A stretch of 64,000 nucleotides of DNA from JACCXE01 sp963718605 (GCA_963718605.1 OY970363.1:1240001-1304000), one strand, 5' to 3'. Shown: positions 41,887 through 51,449, numbered from the stretch's first letter. The notes: a model not told the origin generated them from the letters alone. Translations and numbers: made by a program.

Positions 41887-43302
41887 CTACCAGTCGGTCG
41901 GGGCGTAGTCCTTCAGGAACTGGCCGTGTACGTGGTGGCCGGTGTTGAACCCCGAAATGATCGGGTCGCAGATCCGTGCGGCGCCGTCCACGATGTCGAG
42001 GGGCGGGTGGAACCGGTGTTCGGCTCGCTTCTGCTCGGCGATGGGGACCGGGTCCTCGTCGCTGACCCAGCCGGTGTCAACGCTGTTCATGTGGATGCCG
42101 TCCGCGAAGTAATCCGTCGCTGAGGTCCGGGTCATCATGTTCAGCGCGGCCTTGGCCATGTTGGTGTGCGGATGCTTGGTCGTTTTGAACTTCCGGTAGA
42201 ACTGGCCTTCGACCGCTGACACGTTCACGATGTGCTTGTCGCGTTCGGGAGTGCGCAACATCAACGGCTTGAGCCGGGCGTTGAGCACGAAGGGCGCTAC
42301 CGCGTTGACCAGTTGCGTCTCGAGCAGCTCGACGCTGGACACCTCGTGCAGCTGCAAGCGCCAACTGTTGCGGTCCCGCAGGTCGACTTGCTGCAGGTCT
42401 TGATCGAGCACGCCCTCGGGGAACAAGTGCGCGTCGGCCGACACCACGTCCATCTGGGCGAGCGCCGGCAGCAACGCCGAGGTCGCGGCGGGCAGCGCCG
42501 TGGCCCGTTCGTGGTCGAGCATGTGCGCATAGAACTCGGGCGGGCGGCGCACGGTTTGGCAGGCGTTGTTGATGATGAAGTCGAGGCGAGCTCGCGTGTC
42601 GAACAGGTAGTCGGCGAACGCTTCGACGCTCGGGGTATGCCGCAGGTCGAGGCCGTAGATCTCTAAGCGGCCCGACCAGTCCGCAAAGTCGGACTCGGCG
42701 GCGTAACGGGCGGCGGCGTCGCGGGGAAAGCGCGTGCTGACGATGAGGGACGCGCCGGCGCGGAGCAACTTGATGCCCGCCTGGTAGCCGATCTTCACCC
42801 GACCTCCGGTGAGCAGGGCGACGCGGCCGCGCAGGTCGGCGGTTTCGGTGCGCTTGGCGAAGTTCAGCGTGGCGCAGGGCGGACACATCTGGTCGTAGAA
42901 GTGGTGAACCTCGACGAAGTCCTTCTTGCACACGTAGCAGTGGTGCGGCTCGTGTAGGTCGCTGAACTCGTCCGTGTCGACATCGGCTTGTTCGAAGCTC
43001 TCGGGTGCGAACACGTTCGGCGTCGTGAAAACGGGCTTGGCTCGCAGCCGCCGAATTCCGGTTTCGTTCTTGACCGCCTCGTCGCGCGCGATTTTGGCCC
43101 GTTTCTCGCTACGCTTTCGGGCTCGGAAGTACTGCCGACGTTCCTCCGGATCGGGGTTGAACAGGGCACCAGCAGCATTAATTAGTTGTGCTCTGTCCGA
43201 TTCGGGTAAATCAAAGAGCGGTCCCGGATCTCGCACCAGTTGCTCGAGGAGCGCCGTCAGGCGGCGAAGGGCCTCGGGACCTGGGGTTTCGTCCTGGGAC
43301 AC
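41887..43302 (-). CDS. SDR-fold protein with N-terminal zinc-binding module, catalytic Tyr absent
   Basis: About 471 residues from the GTG at 43302. An N-terminal helical part leads to a CxxC...CxxC knuckle (CYVCKKDF, then CPPCATLNF) at about 120-150, then a Rossmann SDR domain: ALLTGGRVKIGYQAG, then IINNACQTVRRPP. At the active site the usual YxxxK is TNMAK (HPHTNMAKAALNMMTRT), so the Tyr is Thr. An upstream in-frame extension to 43518 is AT-rich and unlike the rest, so I exclude it. Faces the polysaccharide genes. Reaction unknown; it may be a non-classical reductase or binding protein. Confidence 0.75.
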   Translation of the reverse strand: MSQDETPGPEALRRLTALLEQLVRDPGPLFDLPESDRAQLINAAGALFNPDPEERRQYFRARKRSEKRAKIARDEAVKNETGIRRLRAKPVFTTPNVFAPESFEQADVDTDEFSDLHEPHHCYVCKKDFVEVHHFYDQMCPPCATLNFAKRTETADLRGRVALLTGGRVKIGYQAGIKLLRAGASLIVSTRFPRDAAARYAAESDFADWSGRLEIYGLDLRHTPSVEAFADYLFDTRARLDFIINNACQTVRRPPEFYAHMLDHERATALPAATSALLPALAQMDVVSADAHLFPEGVLDQDLQQVDLRDRNSWRLQLHEVSSVELLETQLVNAVAPFVLNARLKPLMLRTPERDKHIVNVSAVEGQFYRKFKTTKHPHTNMAKAALNMMTRTSATDYFADGIHMNSVDTGWVSDEDPVPIAEQKRAEHRFHPPLDIVDGAARICDPIISGFNTGHHVHGQFLKDYAPTDW

Positions 43303-43541
43303 CGCAACAGGATACGTGCGAAAAAAATCTTGCCTGATTAAGTAAGAAAGGCAGGCATACACCGTTTCCGTAACGAACAATTCAGTTCTACGTCGCAGGA
43401 AGTACGTCAGAACGAGATGACTTGGAATGTTCGAGTCACATACAATCTCGTTTCGCAGCACCGGTACGGGGGCAGGCGGTACGTGTTCGGGTTCGGGTGT
43501 GTGCAGCTGGGTGCGCATGTTGAGTCGTGGGGTTACGCGCT
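43303..43541. other. AT-rich intergenic region with probable promoters
   Basis: This 239-nt divergent region is much richer in A/T than its surroundings, chiefly in 43318-43446. It has a 6-bp inverted repeat TGCCTG (43331-43336) and CAGGCA (43352-43357) and a good -10-like TACAAT (43441-43446) facing the sugar transferase at 43542. I find no convincing gene in it. Confidence 0.45.
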
Positions 43542-44225
43542 ATGAGTACAGAAAACATGACATTCGTCAGCCACAGGGCCTCCCCGGCATCGGTGCGCTT
43601 GGCGCGCCTGCAGCCCACGTCGTCCACGGCCAAGCGAGTGTTCGACGTTGTCGTCGCTTCTGTCGCGTTGTTGGTGCTGCTACCCGTCCTGCTCCTCATC
43701 GCCCTGGCCATCTTCATCACGTCGCCGGGCCGGGTCTCGTTCCGCCAAACCCGGGTCGGCCTGCACGGCGAAGACTTCCGCATCTTCAAGTTCCGCACGA
43801 TGGTGCGCGACGCCGAGCGCCGTCTCGTTACCGACGCCAAGCTGCGTGAGATCTACCTCGCCAATGACCACAAGGTTCCCGCCGCGCTCGACACTCGTGT
43901 TACGCGCCTCGGTCGTTTCCTCCGCAAGACCAGCCTTGACGAGCTGCCTCAGCTGCTCAACGTGCTGCGCGGACACATGAGCCTCGTCGGCCCCCGCCCG
44001 GTCGTGCCGGGTGAGCTGTTCCGCTACGGCCGCTACACCAGCCTCTACGAATCGGTGCGGCCCGGTGTGACCGGTCTCTGGCAGGCCAGCGGACGCTCGA
44101 ACGTGCGGTACGACGAGCGCGTCAAGCTCGACGCCGAATACGTGCAGAACTGGTCGTTTGGCCGCGACCTCAAGATCATCTTGAAGACGGTGCCTGCCGT
44201 GCTCAAGAGCCACGGCGCCCACTGA
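43542..44225 (+). CDS. Polyprenyl-phosphate sugar phosphotransferase (bacterial sugar transferase), copy 2
   Basis: 227 residues. One N-terminal helix (VVVASVALLVLLPVLLLIAL), then FRQTRVGLHGEDFRIFKFRT, LRKTSLDELPQLLNVLRGHM, SLVGPRPVVPGE and PGVTGLWQASGRSNV, all core motifs of initiating phosphoglycosyl transferases. It is clearly different from the copy at 39057, so two glycans or two steps are started here. ATG 43542 begins MSTENMTF; a GTG at 43527 is possible. Convergent with the glycosyltransferase. Confidence 0.9.
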   Translation: MSTENMTFVSHRASPASVRLARLQPTSSTAKRVFDVVVASVALLVLLPVLLLIALAIFITSPGRVSFRQTRVGLHGEDFRIFKFRTMVRDAERRLVTDAKLREIYLANDHKVPAALDTRVTRLGRFLRKTSLDELPQLLNVLRGHMSLVGPRPVVPGELFRYGRYTSLYESVRPGVTGLWQASGRSNVRYDERVKLDAEYVQNWSFGRDLKIILKTVPAVLKSHGAH

Positions 44226-44229
44226 GCCG

Positions 44230-45099
44230 TTAACTCAGTAGCCGGCCCAGATCCTGGGCGGCCCAGGCTGCTCCGGCCACTGCGCCCCGCCACCCCCGCT
44301 CGCCACCGCCGCGCCGCGTCACCACGCGCGCCGTATTGCCGAGCAGCGAGCGCGCCGCCGACGCCTTAGTCCCTGCCGTGCCTGCGATCGCGTCACTGCG
44401 CCCACCCGCGTACGCCCGTCGCAACACGAAGCCGAGGCGGTCGCGCCCCGGCACCACGGTGTGGGCCACCACCGCGTCGGGGACGTAGCGCACGCGGTGG
44501 CTTTGCCGCAGGCGGGCGAAGAACTCCGTCTCTTCGTTCGAGATGAGGCTCGTGCCGCTGCGACCCAACGCCTCGTTGAATCCGCCCAGCTCCAGCGCCG
44601 TCGACCGGCGCACGGCCATGTTGGCGCCGAAGGGGCCCGTGCCCGGTTCAAAGTCGCGCGCGGTCGGGCCGAGATCGAGCCCCGCGAACAACCCGTCCAA
44701 AGCGGACGGCATCCACCGGGGACGGGCTGACGGCCACACGAGCGTGATCAGGCCGCCGGTCGCACCAACGCCGGCGTCGGCGAACGCGGTGGCGTGGTGC
44801 TGGGCCCAGCCGTCGGCGGCCACGGCGTCGTCATCGAGAAAAGCGACGATTTCGCCAGTCGAATCCGTGAGAGCCCGGTTGCGGGCGTGGGACAACCCGA
44901 GGCGCGCCTCGAACGCGTAGACCACTCCGGGGCAGGCTGCTACAACGCGCTTGGTGGCGTCGGTCGACGCGTTGTCGATCACGATCACTTCGACAGGTGC
45001 ACCGTCGACTACTTGGTCTTTCACGCTGCGAAGCGCCGCCTCCAGGTAATCGGCCCGGTTATGCGTACATATCGCCACCGTCACCCGCACGCACCGCAT
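44230..45099 (-). CDS. Glycosyltransferase family 2
   Basis: About 289 residues, GT-A fold. VTVAICTHNRADYLEAALRS at the N-terminus, VIVIDNASTDATKRVV, and the metal-binding DDD in GEIVAFLDDDAVAADGWAQ, then NEETEFFARLRQ as the acceptor-site acid. A C-terminal helical part follows without clear membrane spans. The ATG at 45099 has GAGG about 8 nt upstream and is preferred to the one at 45108. Probably adds a sugar to the surface glycan. Confidence 0.88.
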   Translation of the reverse strand: MRCVRVTVAICTHNRADYLEAALRSVKDQVVDGAPVEVIVIDNASTDATKRVVAACPGVVYAFEARLGLSHARNRALTDSTGEIVAFLDDDAVAADGWAQHHATAFADAGVGATGGLITLVWPSARPRWMPSALDGLFAGLDLGPTARDFEPGTGPFGANMAVRRSTALELGGFNEALGRSGTSLISNEETEFFARLRQSHRVRYVPDAVVAHTVVPGRDRLGFVLRRAYAGGRSDAIAGTAGTKASAARSLLGNTARVVTRRGGGERGWRGAVAGAAWAAQDLGRLLS

Positions 45100-45245
45100 T
45101 CTTGTCATCCTCAGTCGCCTATACGGCTACTCACGGTTACAAGAATGAAAGAAGCAGCCGGTTACGGGGCTGTTGCGGGTTCCTGACTTGACCGGCAGGC
45201 TGGATGCGAGTTCAATTTCTCGACCTGCTTCGGGCCAGCGTCGTC

Positions 45246-45282
45246 CCGTCCGCAGGAGCTTGTTCCAACACAGCTCCCACGG
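45246..45282 (+). promoter_or_regulatory. Leader hairpin just before gltB
   Basis: GGAGCT (45255-45260) and AGCTCC (45272-45277) form a stem with an 11-nt loop, extended by CCGT (45246-45249) and ACGG (45279-45282). It abuts the GGAGA ribosome site (45281-45285), so it could affect gltB translation. The rest of the 195-nt leader (45100-45294) shows nothing else clear. Confidence 0.35.
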
Positions 45283-45294
45283 AGACGACAACTG

Positions 45295-48200
45295 ATGCTG
45301 CGCTTGCCCGCCCGCCCACCCGCGCCATATGGGCCCGCCTTCGGCGGGCCACCTGGCCCCCAGGGCCTTTACGACCCTCGCTTCGAGCACGACGCCTGCG
45401 GCGTCGCGTTCGTCGTCGACGTGCACGGCCGGCGCTCGCACGAGATGGTGCAGCTGGGCCTGAAGTCGCTCTGCAACTTGGATCACCGCGGGGCCACGGG
45501 CGCCGAGGCCAACGTGGGTGACGGCGCGGGCATCCTCATTCAGGTCCCGGACAAATTTTTCCGGGCCGTCGTCGACTTCGAGCTCCCCGCCCCCGGCACC
45601 TACGCCGTGGGCACCGCGTTCTTGCCCCGCGACGAAGGCGCGTGTGCCGCCGCGGTCGACCACGTCGAGAAGCTCGTCGCGGACGAAGGCCTGCGGGTGG
45701 TGGGCTGGCGCGACGTGCCGATCGACAACTCGATGATCGGAACGTTCGCGTCCGACGTCGAGCCGACGTTCCGGCAGCTGTTCGTCGCCGGCGCCGATCT
45801 GTCGGGGCTCGACCTCGAACGGCGAGTGTTCCTGTTGCGCAAGCGCCTCGAGCACGAAGCCGACGTGTACTTCGCGTCGCTGTCGGGCCGCACGCTCGTC
45901 TACAAGGGCATGCTCACTTCGCTCCAGCTTCAGGAGTTCTACGCCGACCTGCACGACGAGCGCATGGACACCGCGCTGGCGCTCGTGCACTCACGCTTCT
46001 CGACCAACACGTTCCCGTCTTGGCCTCTCGCTCACCCGTACCGCTACATCGCGCACAACGGCGAGATCAACACGGTGCAGGGCAACCGCAACTGGATGCG
46101 CGCCCGTGAGGCGCTGCTGCAGAGCGATTTGTTCGCGGGCGACATGAGCCGGGCGTTCCCCATTTGCACGCCCGGAGCGTCGGACACGGCGAGCTTCGAC
46201 GAAACGCTTGAACTCCTGCACCTCGGCGGCCGGTCGCTACCGCACGCGGTGCTCATGATGATCCCCGAAGCATGGGAACGCCACGAGTCGATGCCGGCGT
46301 GGAAGCGCAACTTCTACGAGTTCCACGCGTCGGTAATGGAGCCCTGGGACGGGCCGGCGTCGATCGCGTTCACCGACGGCACGATCATCGGATCAGTGCT
46401 CGACCGCAACGGCCTGCGCCCGGGGCGTTACTGGGTTACCGAAGACGGCCTGGTGGTAATGGCGAGCGAAGCCGGAGTACTGCCGATCGATCCCGCGACG
46501 GTGATCGAGAAGGGTCGCATGCAGCCGGGCAAGATGTTCCTGGTCGACACGGCGCAAGGCCGCATCATCCGCGACGAAGAGATCAAGCAGCAGCTGGCCG
46601 ACGAGCTGCCCTACGGGGACTGGATCCGCGACGGCCTCGTGCACCTGGCCGATTTGCCCGACCGGTTCATGCTCACGCCGCAACACACGACGGTCGTGTT
46701 GCATCAGCGCGAGTTCGGCTACACGACCGAAGAGCTGAAGATCCTGTTGCAGCCCATGGCCAAAACCGGCGGTGAAGCGCTCGGCTCGATGGGCACCGAC
46801 ACGCCGATCGCGGTGTTGAGCGAACGTCCGCGTCTGCTGTTCGACTACTTCTCGCAACTGTTCGCGCAGGTGACGAACCCGCCGCTCGACGCGATCCGCG
46901 AGGAGATGGTCACGTCGATGGCGCGCACGATCGGCCGCGAGTCAAACCTGCTCGCGCCCGGGCCCGACTCGTGCAAACAGATCGTGCTGCCGTCGCCGAT
47001 CCTGTCGAACGAAGACCTCGCCAAGATCCTTTACATCCACGAAGAGGGCGGAGTCGAAGGCTTCATTCCCTTCGCGATCGACGGTCTGTACGACGTCGCG
47101 CTCGGTGGCGAGGGCATCCGCGCCGCGCTCGACGATGTTCGCACCCAGGTGTCGGCCGCGATCGCGGCAGGTGCCAACGTGATCGTGCTCAGCGACCGGC
47201 ACTCGAACGTGGAACAGGCGCCGATCCCGTCGCTACTCCTGACCAGCGCGGTGCATCACCATCTGATCCGCGAGAAGACCCGGACGCGCGTTGCCCTGGT
47301 GGTCGAAACCGGCGACGCCCGCGAGGTGCACCACATGGCGCTGCTGATCGGCTTCGGCGCCGCCGCGATCAACCCGTACCTGGCCTTCGAGACGATCGAA
47401 GACATGATCGCCCACGGCGAACTCACCGGTATCTCGCCGCACAAGGCGATCTACAACTACATCAAGGCGTGCACCAAGGGCGTGCTGAAGGTGATGTCGA
47501 AGATGGGCATCTCGACGGTCGCGTCCTACACCGGTGCGCAGGTCTTCGAAGCGGTCGGGCTCGCGGCGGACTTCGTGGACGAGTACTTCACGGGTGTCAC
47601 ATCCAAGCTCGGGGGCATCGGCCTCGACGAAGTCGCGGCCGAAGTGGCGCTGCGCCATCGCTACGCGCACTACGACCGTCCGAGCGAACAGGCCGACCGC
47701 GACCTGTGGGTAGGCGGCGAGTACCAGTGGCGCCGCGAAGGTGAGTACCACCTGTTCAACCCCGACACCGTGTTCAAGTTGCAGCACTCGACGCGATCGG
47801 GTCGCTACGACATTTTCAAGCAGTACAGCCAAGCGGTCGACAACCAGTCGAAGCGACTCGCCACGCTGCGCGGCCTGTTCAAGTTCAAGGAAGGCCAACG
47901 CGCGCCGGTCCCCATCGACGAGGTGCAGCCGATCGCCGACATCGTGAAGCGGTTCTCGACCGGCGCGATGAGCTACGGGTCGATCTCGCAAGAGGCGCAC
48001 GAGACCCTCGCCATCGCGATGAACCGCATCGGGGGCAGGAGCAACACCGGCGAAGGCGGCGAGGACTCGAATCGCTACACGCCTGACGACAACGGCGACT
48101 TACGTCGATCCGCCGTCAAGCAGGTGGCGTCAGGCCGCTTTGGCGTGACCAGCGAATACCTCACGAACGCCGACGACTTGCAGATCAAGATGGCGCAGGG

Positions 48201-49875
48201 TGCGAAGCCGGGCGAGGGCGGTCAGCTGCCGGGCAGCAAGGTGTACCCGTGGATCGCAGCCACGCGGCAGTCGACGCCGGGGGTGGGTCTCATCTCGCCG
48301 CCGCCGCACCACGACATTTATTCGATCGAGGACCTCAAGCAGCTCATCCACGACTTGAAGAACGCGAATCCAGCGGCGCGCGTGCACGTGAAGCTCGTGG
48401 CCGAGGTCGGCGTCGGCACGGTCGCGGCCGGCGTGGCCAAGGCAAAGGCGGACGTGGTCCTGATCAGCGGGCACGACGGTGGCACCGCGGCGGCGCCGCA
48501 GACCTCGCTCAAGCATGCGGGCGCGCCGTGGGAACTCGGCTTGGCCGAGACCCAACAAACGTTGTTGCTCAACGGTTTGCGCGACCGGATCGTCGTGCAG
48601 GTCGACGGCCAATTGAAGACCGGACGCGACGTGATGATCGCGGCATTGCTCGGCGGTGAAGAGTTCGGCTTCGCGACGGCGCCGCTCGTGGTGAGCGGCT
48701 GCATCATGATGCGCGTCTGCCACCTCGATACCTGCCCGGTTGGCGTGGCCACGCAGAACCCCGAACTACGGGCCCGGTTCACCGGCAAGCCCGAGTTTGT
48801 CGTCAACTTCATGGAGTTCATCGCCGAGGAAGTGCGCGAGCACCTGGCCATGCTCGGGTTCCGCACGCTCGAGGAAGCGATCGGTCACGTCGAGATGCTC
48901 GACGCGACAGAAGCCATCGAACAGTGGAAGGCCCAGAAGCTGTCGCTGGACCCGATCCTGTTCCAGCCGACGTCGCCGTGGGAGCAGGATCTGTACCAAA
49001 CCAAAACGCAGGACCATGGCCTCGAGCGTGCGCTCGACGTCGAGTTGATCGCGCACGCGCAACCGGCCCTCGCTGACGGATCCGTCGTGCAACTGGCGAT
49101 GCCGATCGGCAATATCAATCGCACCGTGGGCACGATGCTCGGCCACGAGGTGACCAAGAAGTACGGCGCCGCTGGTCTGCCCAACGACACCATCGACGTC
49201 ACGTTCACGGGGTCGGCCGGGCAGAGCTTCGGGGCGTTCGTGCCTAGCGGCATCACGCTGCGCCTGTACGGCGACGCCAACGACTACGTGGGCAAGGGCC
49301 TGAGTGGCGGTCGCGTCGTGGTGCGGCCACCGGAGGACACGGCTGAGGGCTTCGTCGCCGAAGACAACGTGATCGCGGGCAACGTGATCCTTTACGGCGC
49401 GACGAGCGGCGAGATGTACCTGCGCGGGGTCGTCGGCGAGCGCTTCTGCGTGCGCAACTCGGGCGCCACCGCCGTGGTCGAGGGCGTCGGTGATCACGGC
49501 TGTGAGTACATGACCGGTGGACGGGCGGTCGTGCTCGGTCCGACCGGCCGCAACTTCGGCGCCGGCATGTCAGGCGGCATCGCCTACGTGTATGACGGCG
49601 ACGACAAGTTCGTGCAGCGCCTCAACTTTGAAATGGTCGACCTCGAGCGCATCGACGAGGAAGACGTCACATGGCTGCGCAACACCATCCGCACGCATCA
49701 GGCCGAGACCGGTTCACCGGTGGCCGAGCGGATTTTGAAGAACTGGCACGACGAAGTGCGCCAGTTCCGCAAGGTCATGCCGAAGGACTACCGCCGCGTG
49801 CTCGACGCGATGGCGGAAGCCGAATCACAAGGAAGAGATCCAGTGGAAGCAGTTATGGCGTCGGCACGCGGATGA
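45295..49875 (+). CDS. gltB: Glutamate synthase large subunit
   Basis: 1526 residues, full length. The class II amidotransferase domain starts at Cys35 (FEHDACGVAFVVD) after a short propeptide that must be removed. It is followed by the central domain, the FMN-binding synthase domain (AMSYGSISQEAHETLAIAMN, then GGRSNTGEGGED, then LISGHDGGTAAAP), the 3Fe-4S Cys cluster (MRVCHLDTCPVGVATQNP) and the C-terminal beta-helix with repeated GG motifs (VGKGLSGGRVVVRP). Transfers the glutamine amide to 2-oxoglutarate, giving two glutamates. GGAGA lies 9 nt before ATG 45295. Forms an operon with gltD. Confidence 0.97.
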   Translation: MLRLPARPPAPYGPAFGGPPGPQGLYDPRFEHDACGVAFVVDVHGRRSHEMVQLGLKSLCNLDHRGATGAEANVGDGAGILIQVPDKFFRAVVDFELPAPGTYAVGTAFLPRDEGACAAAVDHVEKLVADEGLRVVGWRDVPIDNSMIGTFASDVEPTFRQLFVAGADLSGLDLERRVFLLRKRLEHEADVYFASLSGRTLVYKGMLTSLQLQEFYADLHDERMDTALALVHSRFSTNTFPSWPLAHPYRYIAHNGEINTVQGNRNWMRAREALLQSDLFAGDMSRAFPICTPGASDTASFDETLELLHLGGRSLPHAVLMMIPEAWERHESMPAWKRNFYEFHASVMEPWDGPASIAFTDGTIIGSVLDRNGLRPGRYWVTEDGLVVMASEAGVLPIDPATVIEKGRMQPGKMFLVDTAQGRIIRDEEIKQQLADELPYGDWIRDGLVHLADLPDRFMLTPQHTTVVLHQREFGYTTEELKILLQPMAKTGGEALGSMGTDTPIAVLSERPRLLFDYFSQLFAQVTNPPLDAIREEMVTSMARTIGRESNLLAPGPDSCKQIVLPSPILSNEDLAKILYIHEEGGVEGFIPFAIDGLYDVALGGEGIRAALDDVRTQVSAAIAAGANVIVLSDRHSNVEQAPIPSLLLTSAVHHHLIREKTRTRVALVVETGDAREVHHMALLIGFGAAAINPYLAFETIEDMIAHGELTGISPHKAIYNYIKACTKGVLKVMSKMGISTVASYTGAQVFEAVGLAADFVDEYFTGVTSKLGGIGLDEVAAEVALRHRYAHYDRPSEQADRDLWVGGEYQWRREGEYHLFNPDTVFKLQHSTRSGRYDIFKQYSQAVDNQSKRLATLRGLFKFKEGQRAPVPIDEVQPIADIVKRFSTGAMSYGSISQEAHETLAIAMNRIGGRSNTGEGGEDSNRYTPDDNGDLRRSAVKQVASGRFGVTSEYLTNADDLQIKMAQGAKPGEGGQLPGSKVYPWIAATRQSTPGVGLISPPPHHDIYSIEDLKQLIHDLKNANPAARVHVKLVAEVGVGTVAAGVAKAKADVVLISGHDGGTAAAPQTSLKHAGAPWELGLAETQQTLLLNGLRDRIVVQVDGQLKTGRDVMIAALLGGEEFGFATAPLVVSGCIMMRVCHLDTCPVGVATQNPELRARFTGKPEFVVNFMEFIAEEVREHLAMLGFRTLEEAIGHVEMLDATEAIEQWKAQKLSLDPILFQPTSPWEQDLYQTKTQDHGLERALDVELIAHAQPALADGSVVQLAMPIGNINRTVGTMLGHEVTKKYGAAGLPNDTIDVTFTGSAGQSFGAFVPSGITLRLYGDANDYVGKGLSGGRVVVRPPEDTAEGFVAEDNVIAGNVILYGATSGEMYLRGVVGERFCVRNSGATAVVEGVGDHGCEYMTGGRAVVLGPTGRNFGAGMSGGIAYVYDGDDKFVQRLNFEMVDLERIDEEDVTWLRNTIRTHQAETGSPVAERILKNWHDEVRQFRKVMPKDYRRVLDAMAEAESQGRDPVEAVMASARG

Positions 49876-49914
49876 ACGTGAACCGACGAACAATGTGCGG
49901 CAACCGGACGGCCG

Positions 49915-49979
49915 GTGTGGGGCGAGCGAAGCGAGGGGCCCCACACTTCGGAGGAGGCCGGGCCTGCGGGCGCCCGGCC
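49915..49979. repeat. Two hairpins in the gltB-gltD gap
   Basis: In the 114-nt gap 49876-49989. Hairpin 1: GTGTGGGGC (49915-49923) and GCCCCACAC (49938-49946), with GAGCGAAGCGAG in the loop. Hairpin 2: GGCCGGGC (49956-49963) and GCCCGGCC (49972-49979). They may attenuate gltD relative to gltB or be part of a palindromic repeat family; GTGTGGGG also occurs in the putA insertion at 27019. Confidence 0.55.
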
Positions 49980-49989
49980 GGGGAAAATA

Positions 49990-51441
49990 ATGGGTGACGT
50001 TCGCGGGTTCATGAAGCATGACCGGGCGACGCCGACGCGGCGGTCGGTGCCGGTGCGGCTGCGCGACTGGAAAGAGGTGTACGAGCCGTTCCCGACGGAC
50101 GCGCTGGCCGTGCAGGCGAGTCGATGCATGGACTGCGGCATCCCGTTCTGTAATCAGGGCTGCCCGCTCGGCAACCTCATCCCGGACTGGAACGACCTCG
50201 TGTACCGCGATCAGTGGCGCCAGGCCATCGCGCGGCTGCACGCCACGAATAACTTTCCTGAGTTCACGGGCCGCCTCTGCCCGGCGCCGTGCGAGGCCGC
50301 GTGTGTGCTCGGCATCAACCAGAACCCGGTCACGATCAAGCAGGTCGAAGTCACCATCGTCGACCGGGCGTGGGATGAAGGCTGGATCACACCGGTCATG
50401 CCGAGCGTGCAGACCGGCAAGAAGGTTGCAGTAGTCGGCTCCGGGCCCGCCGGCCTCGCCGCCGCGCAGCAACTCACGCGCGCCGGCCACGCGGTGACGG
50501 TCTTCGAGCGGGCCGATCGCATCGGCGGCCTACTCCGTTACGGCATCCCGGAATTCAAAATGGAGAAGCGCCACCTCAACCGCCGCATCGAACAGATGGA
50601 GGCCGAAGGCACGGTGTTCCGCACCAGCGTGAACGTCGGCGTCGACCTCAGCCACGACGAGTTGCGCGCGCAGTTCGACGCCATCGTGTTGGCCGGCGGC
50701 GCGACGAATTGGCGGGACCTGCCGATTCCGGGTCGCGAACTCAACGGCATCTATCAGGCGATGGAGTACCTGCCGGGCGCGAACCGGGTGCAGGAAGGTG
50801 ACCTCACCGAGCCGCCCGTCACGTCCGAGGGCAAGCACGTGATCATCATCGGCGGCGGCGACACGGGCGCCGACTGCCTCGGCACCGCGCACCGTCAGGG
50901 TGCGGCGTCGATTCACCAGTTCGAGATCATGGCCCGCCCTCCAGAAGAGCGGCCGGCGGAGAATCCGTGGCCGACCTGGCCGTTCATCATGCGGGTCTCG
51001 TCGGCCCACGAAGAAGGCGGCGAGCGCGTGTTCTCCGTCAACACCGAGTGCTTCTTGGGCGACGACGACGGCAACGTCCGAGCGCTGCGCGCGCATGAGG
51101 TCGAGATGAAGGACGGGCGCTTCGAAAAGATCGAAGGGTCAGATTTCGAGTTGCCCGCCGAGCGCGTGTACCTCGCGATGGGCTTCCTCGGCCCCCAGGT
51201 GGAGGGCCTACTGGAAGGCCTCGGGGTCGAACTCGACGAGCGCTCGAACGTTCGCAGGCGTGACGACTGGATGTCATCGGTCGACGGCGTGTTCGTGGCC
51301 GGCGACATGGGCCGAGGGCAGAGCCTGATTGTGTGGGCTATCGCGGAGGGCCGCTCGTGCGCGTCCGCCGTCGATCAGTGGCTGATGGGCGACACCGCGC
51401 TGCCAGCGCCGCTCAAGCCCACCGACCGCCCCCTGATGTAG
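49990..51441 (+). CDS. gltD: Glutamate synthase small subunit
   Basis: 483 residues. The N-terminal Fe-S part has four-Cys clusters (CMDCGIPFCNQGCPLGN and CPAPCEAACVLG), then an FAD site (VVGSGPAGLAAAQQL) and an NADPH site (IIGGGDTGADCLGTA), ending with FVAGDMGRGQSLIVWAIAEG. It passes electrons from NAD(P)H to GltB. ATG 49990 is preferred: it begins the conserved MGDVRGFMK-type start after GGGGAAAATA, while upstream in-frame codons fall in hairpins. Confidence 0.96.
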   Translation: MGDVRGFMKHDRATPTRRSVPVRLRDWKEVYEPFPTDALAVQASRCMDCGIPFCNQGCPLGNLIPDWNDLVYRDQWRQAIARLHATNNFPEFTGRLCPAPCEAACVLGINQNPVTIKQVEVTIVDRAWDEGWITPVMPSVQTGKKVAVVGSGPAGLAAAQQLTRAGHAVTVFERADRIGGLLRYGIPEFKMEKRHLNRRIEQMEAEGTVFRTSVNVGVDLSHDELRAQFDAIVLAGGATNWRDLPIPGRELNGIYQAMEYLPGANRVQEGDLTEPPVTSEGKHVIIIGGGDTGADCLGTAHRQGAASIHQFEIMARPPEERPAENPWPTWPFIMRVSSAHEEGGERVFSVNTECFLGDDDGNVRALRAHEVEMKDGRFEKIEGSDFELPAERVYLAMGFLGPQVEGLLEGLGVELDERSNVRRRDDWMSSVDGVFVAGDMGRGQSLIVWAIAEGRSCASAVDQWLMGDTALPAPLKPTDRPLM

Positions 51442-51449
51442 CCGCCCTC

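Noticed and set aside
45100..45294. Riboswitch in the gltB leader
   Set aside because: Only one small hairpin is clear; I cannot match the leader to any known riboswitch fold.
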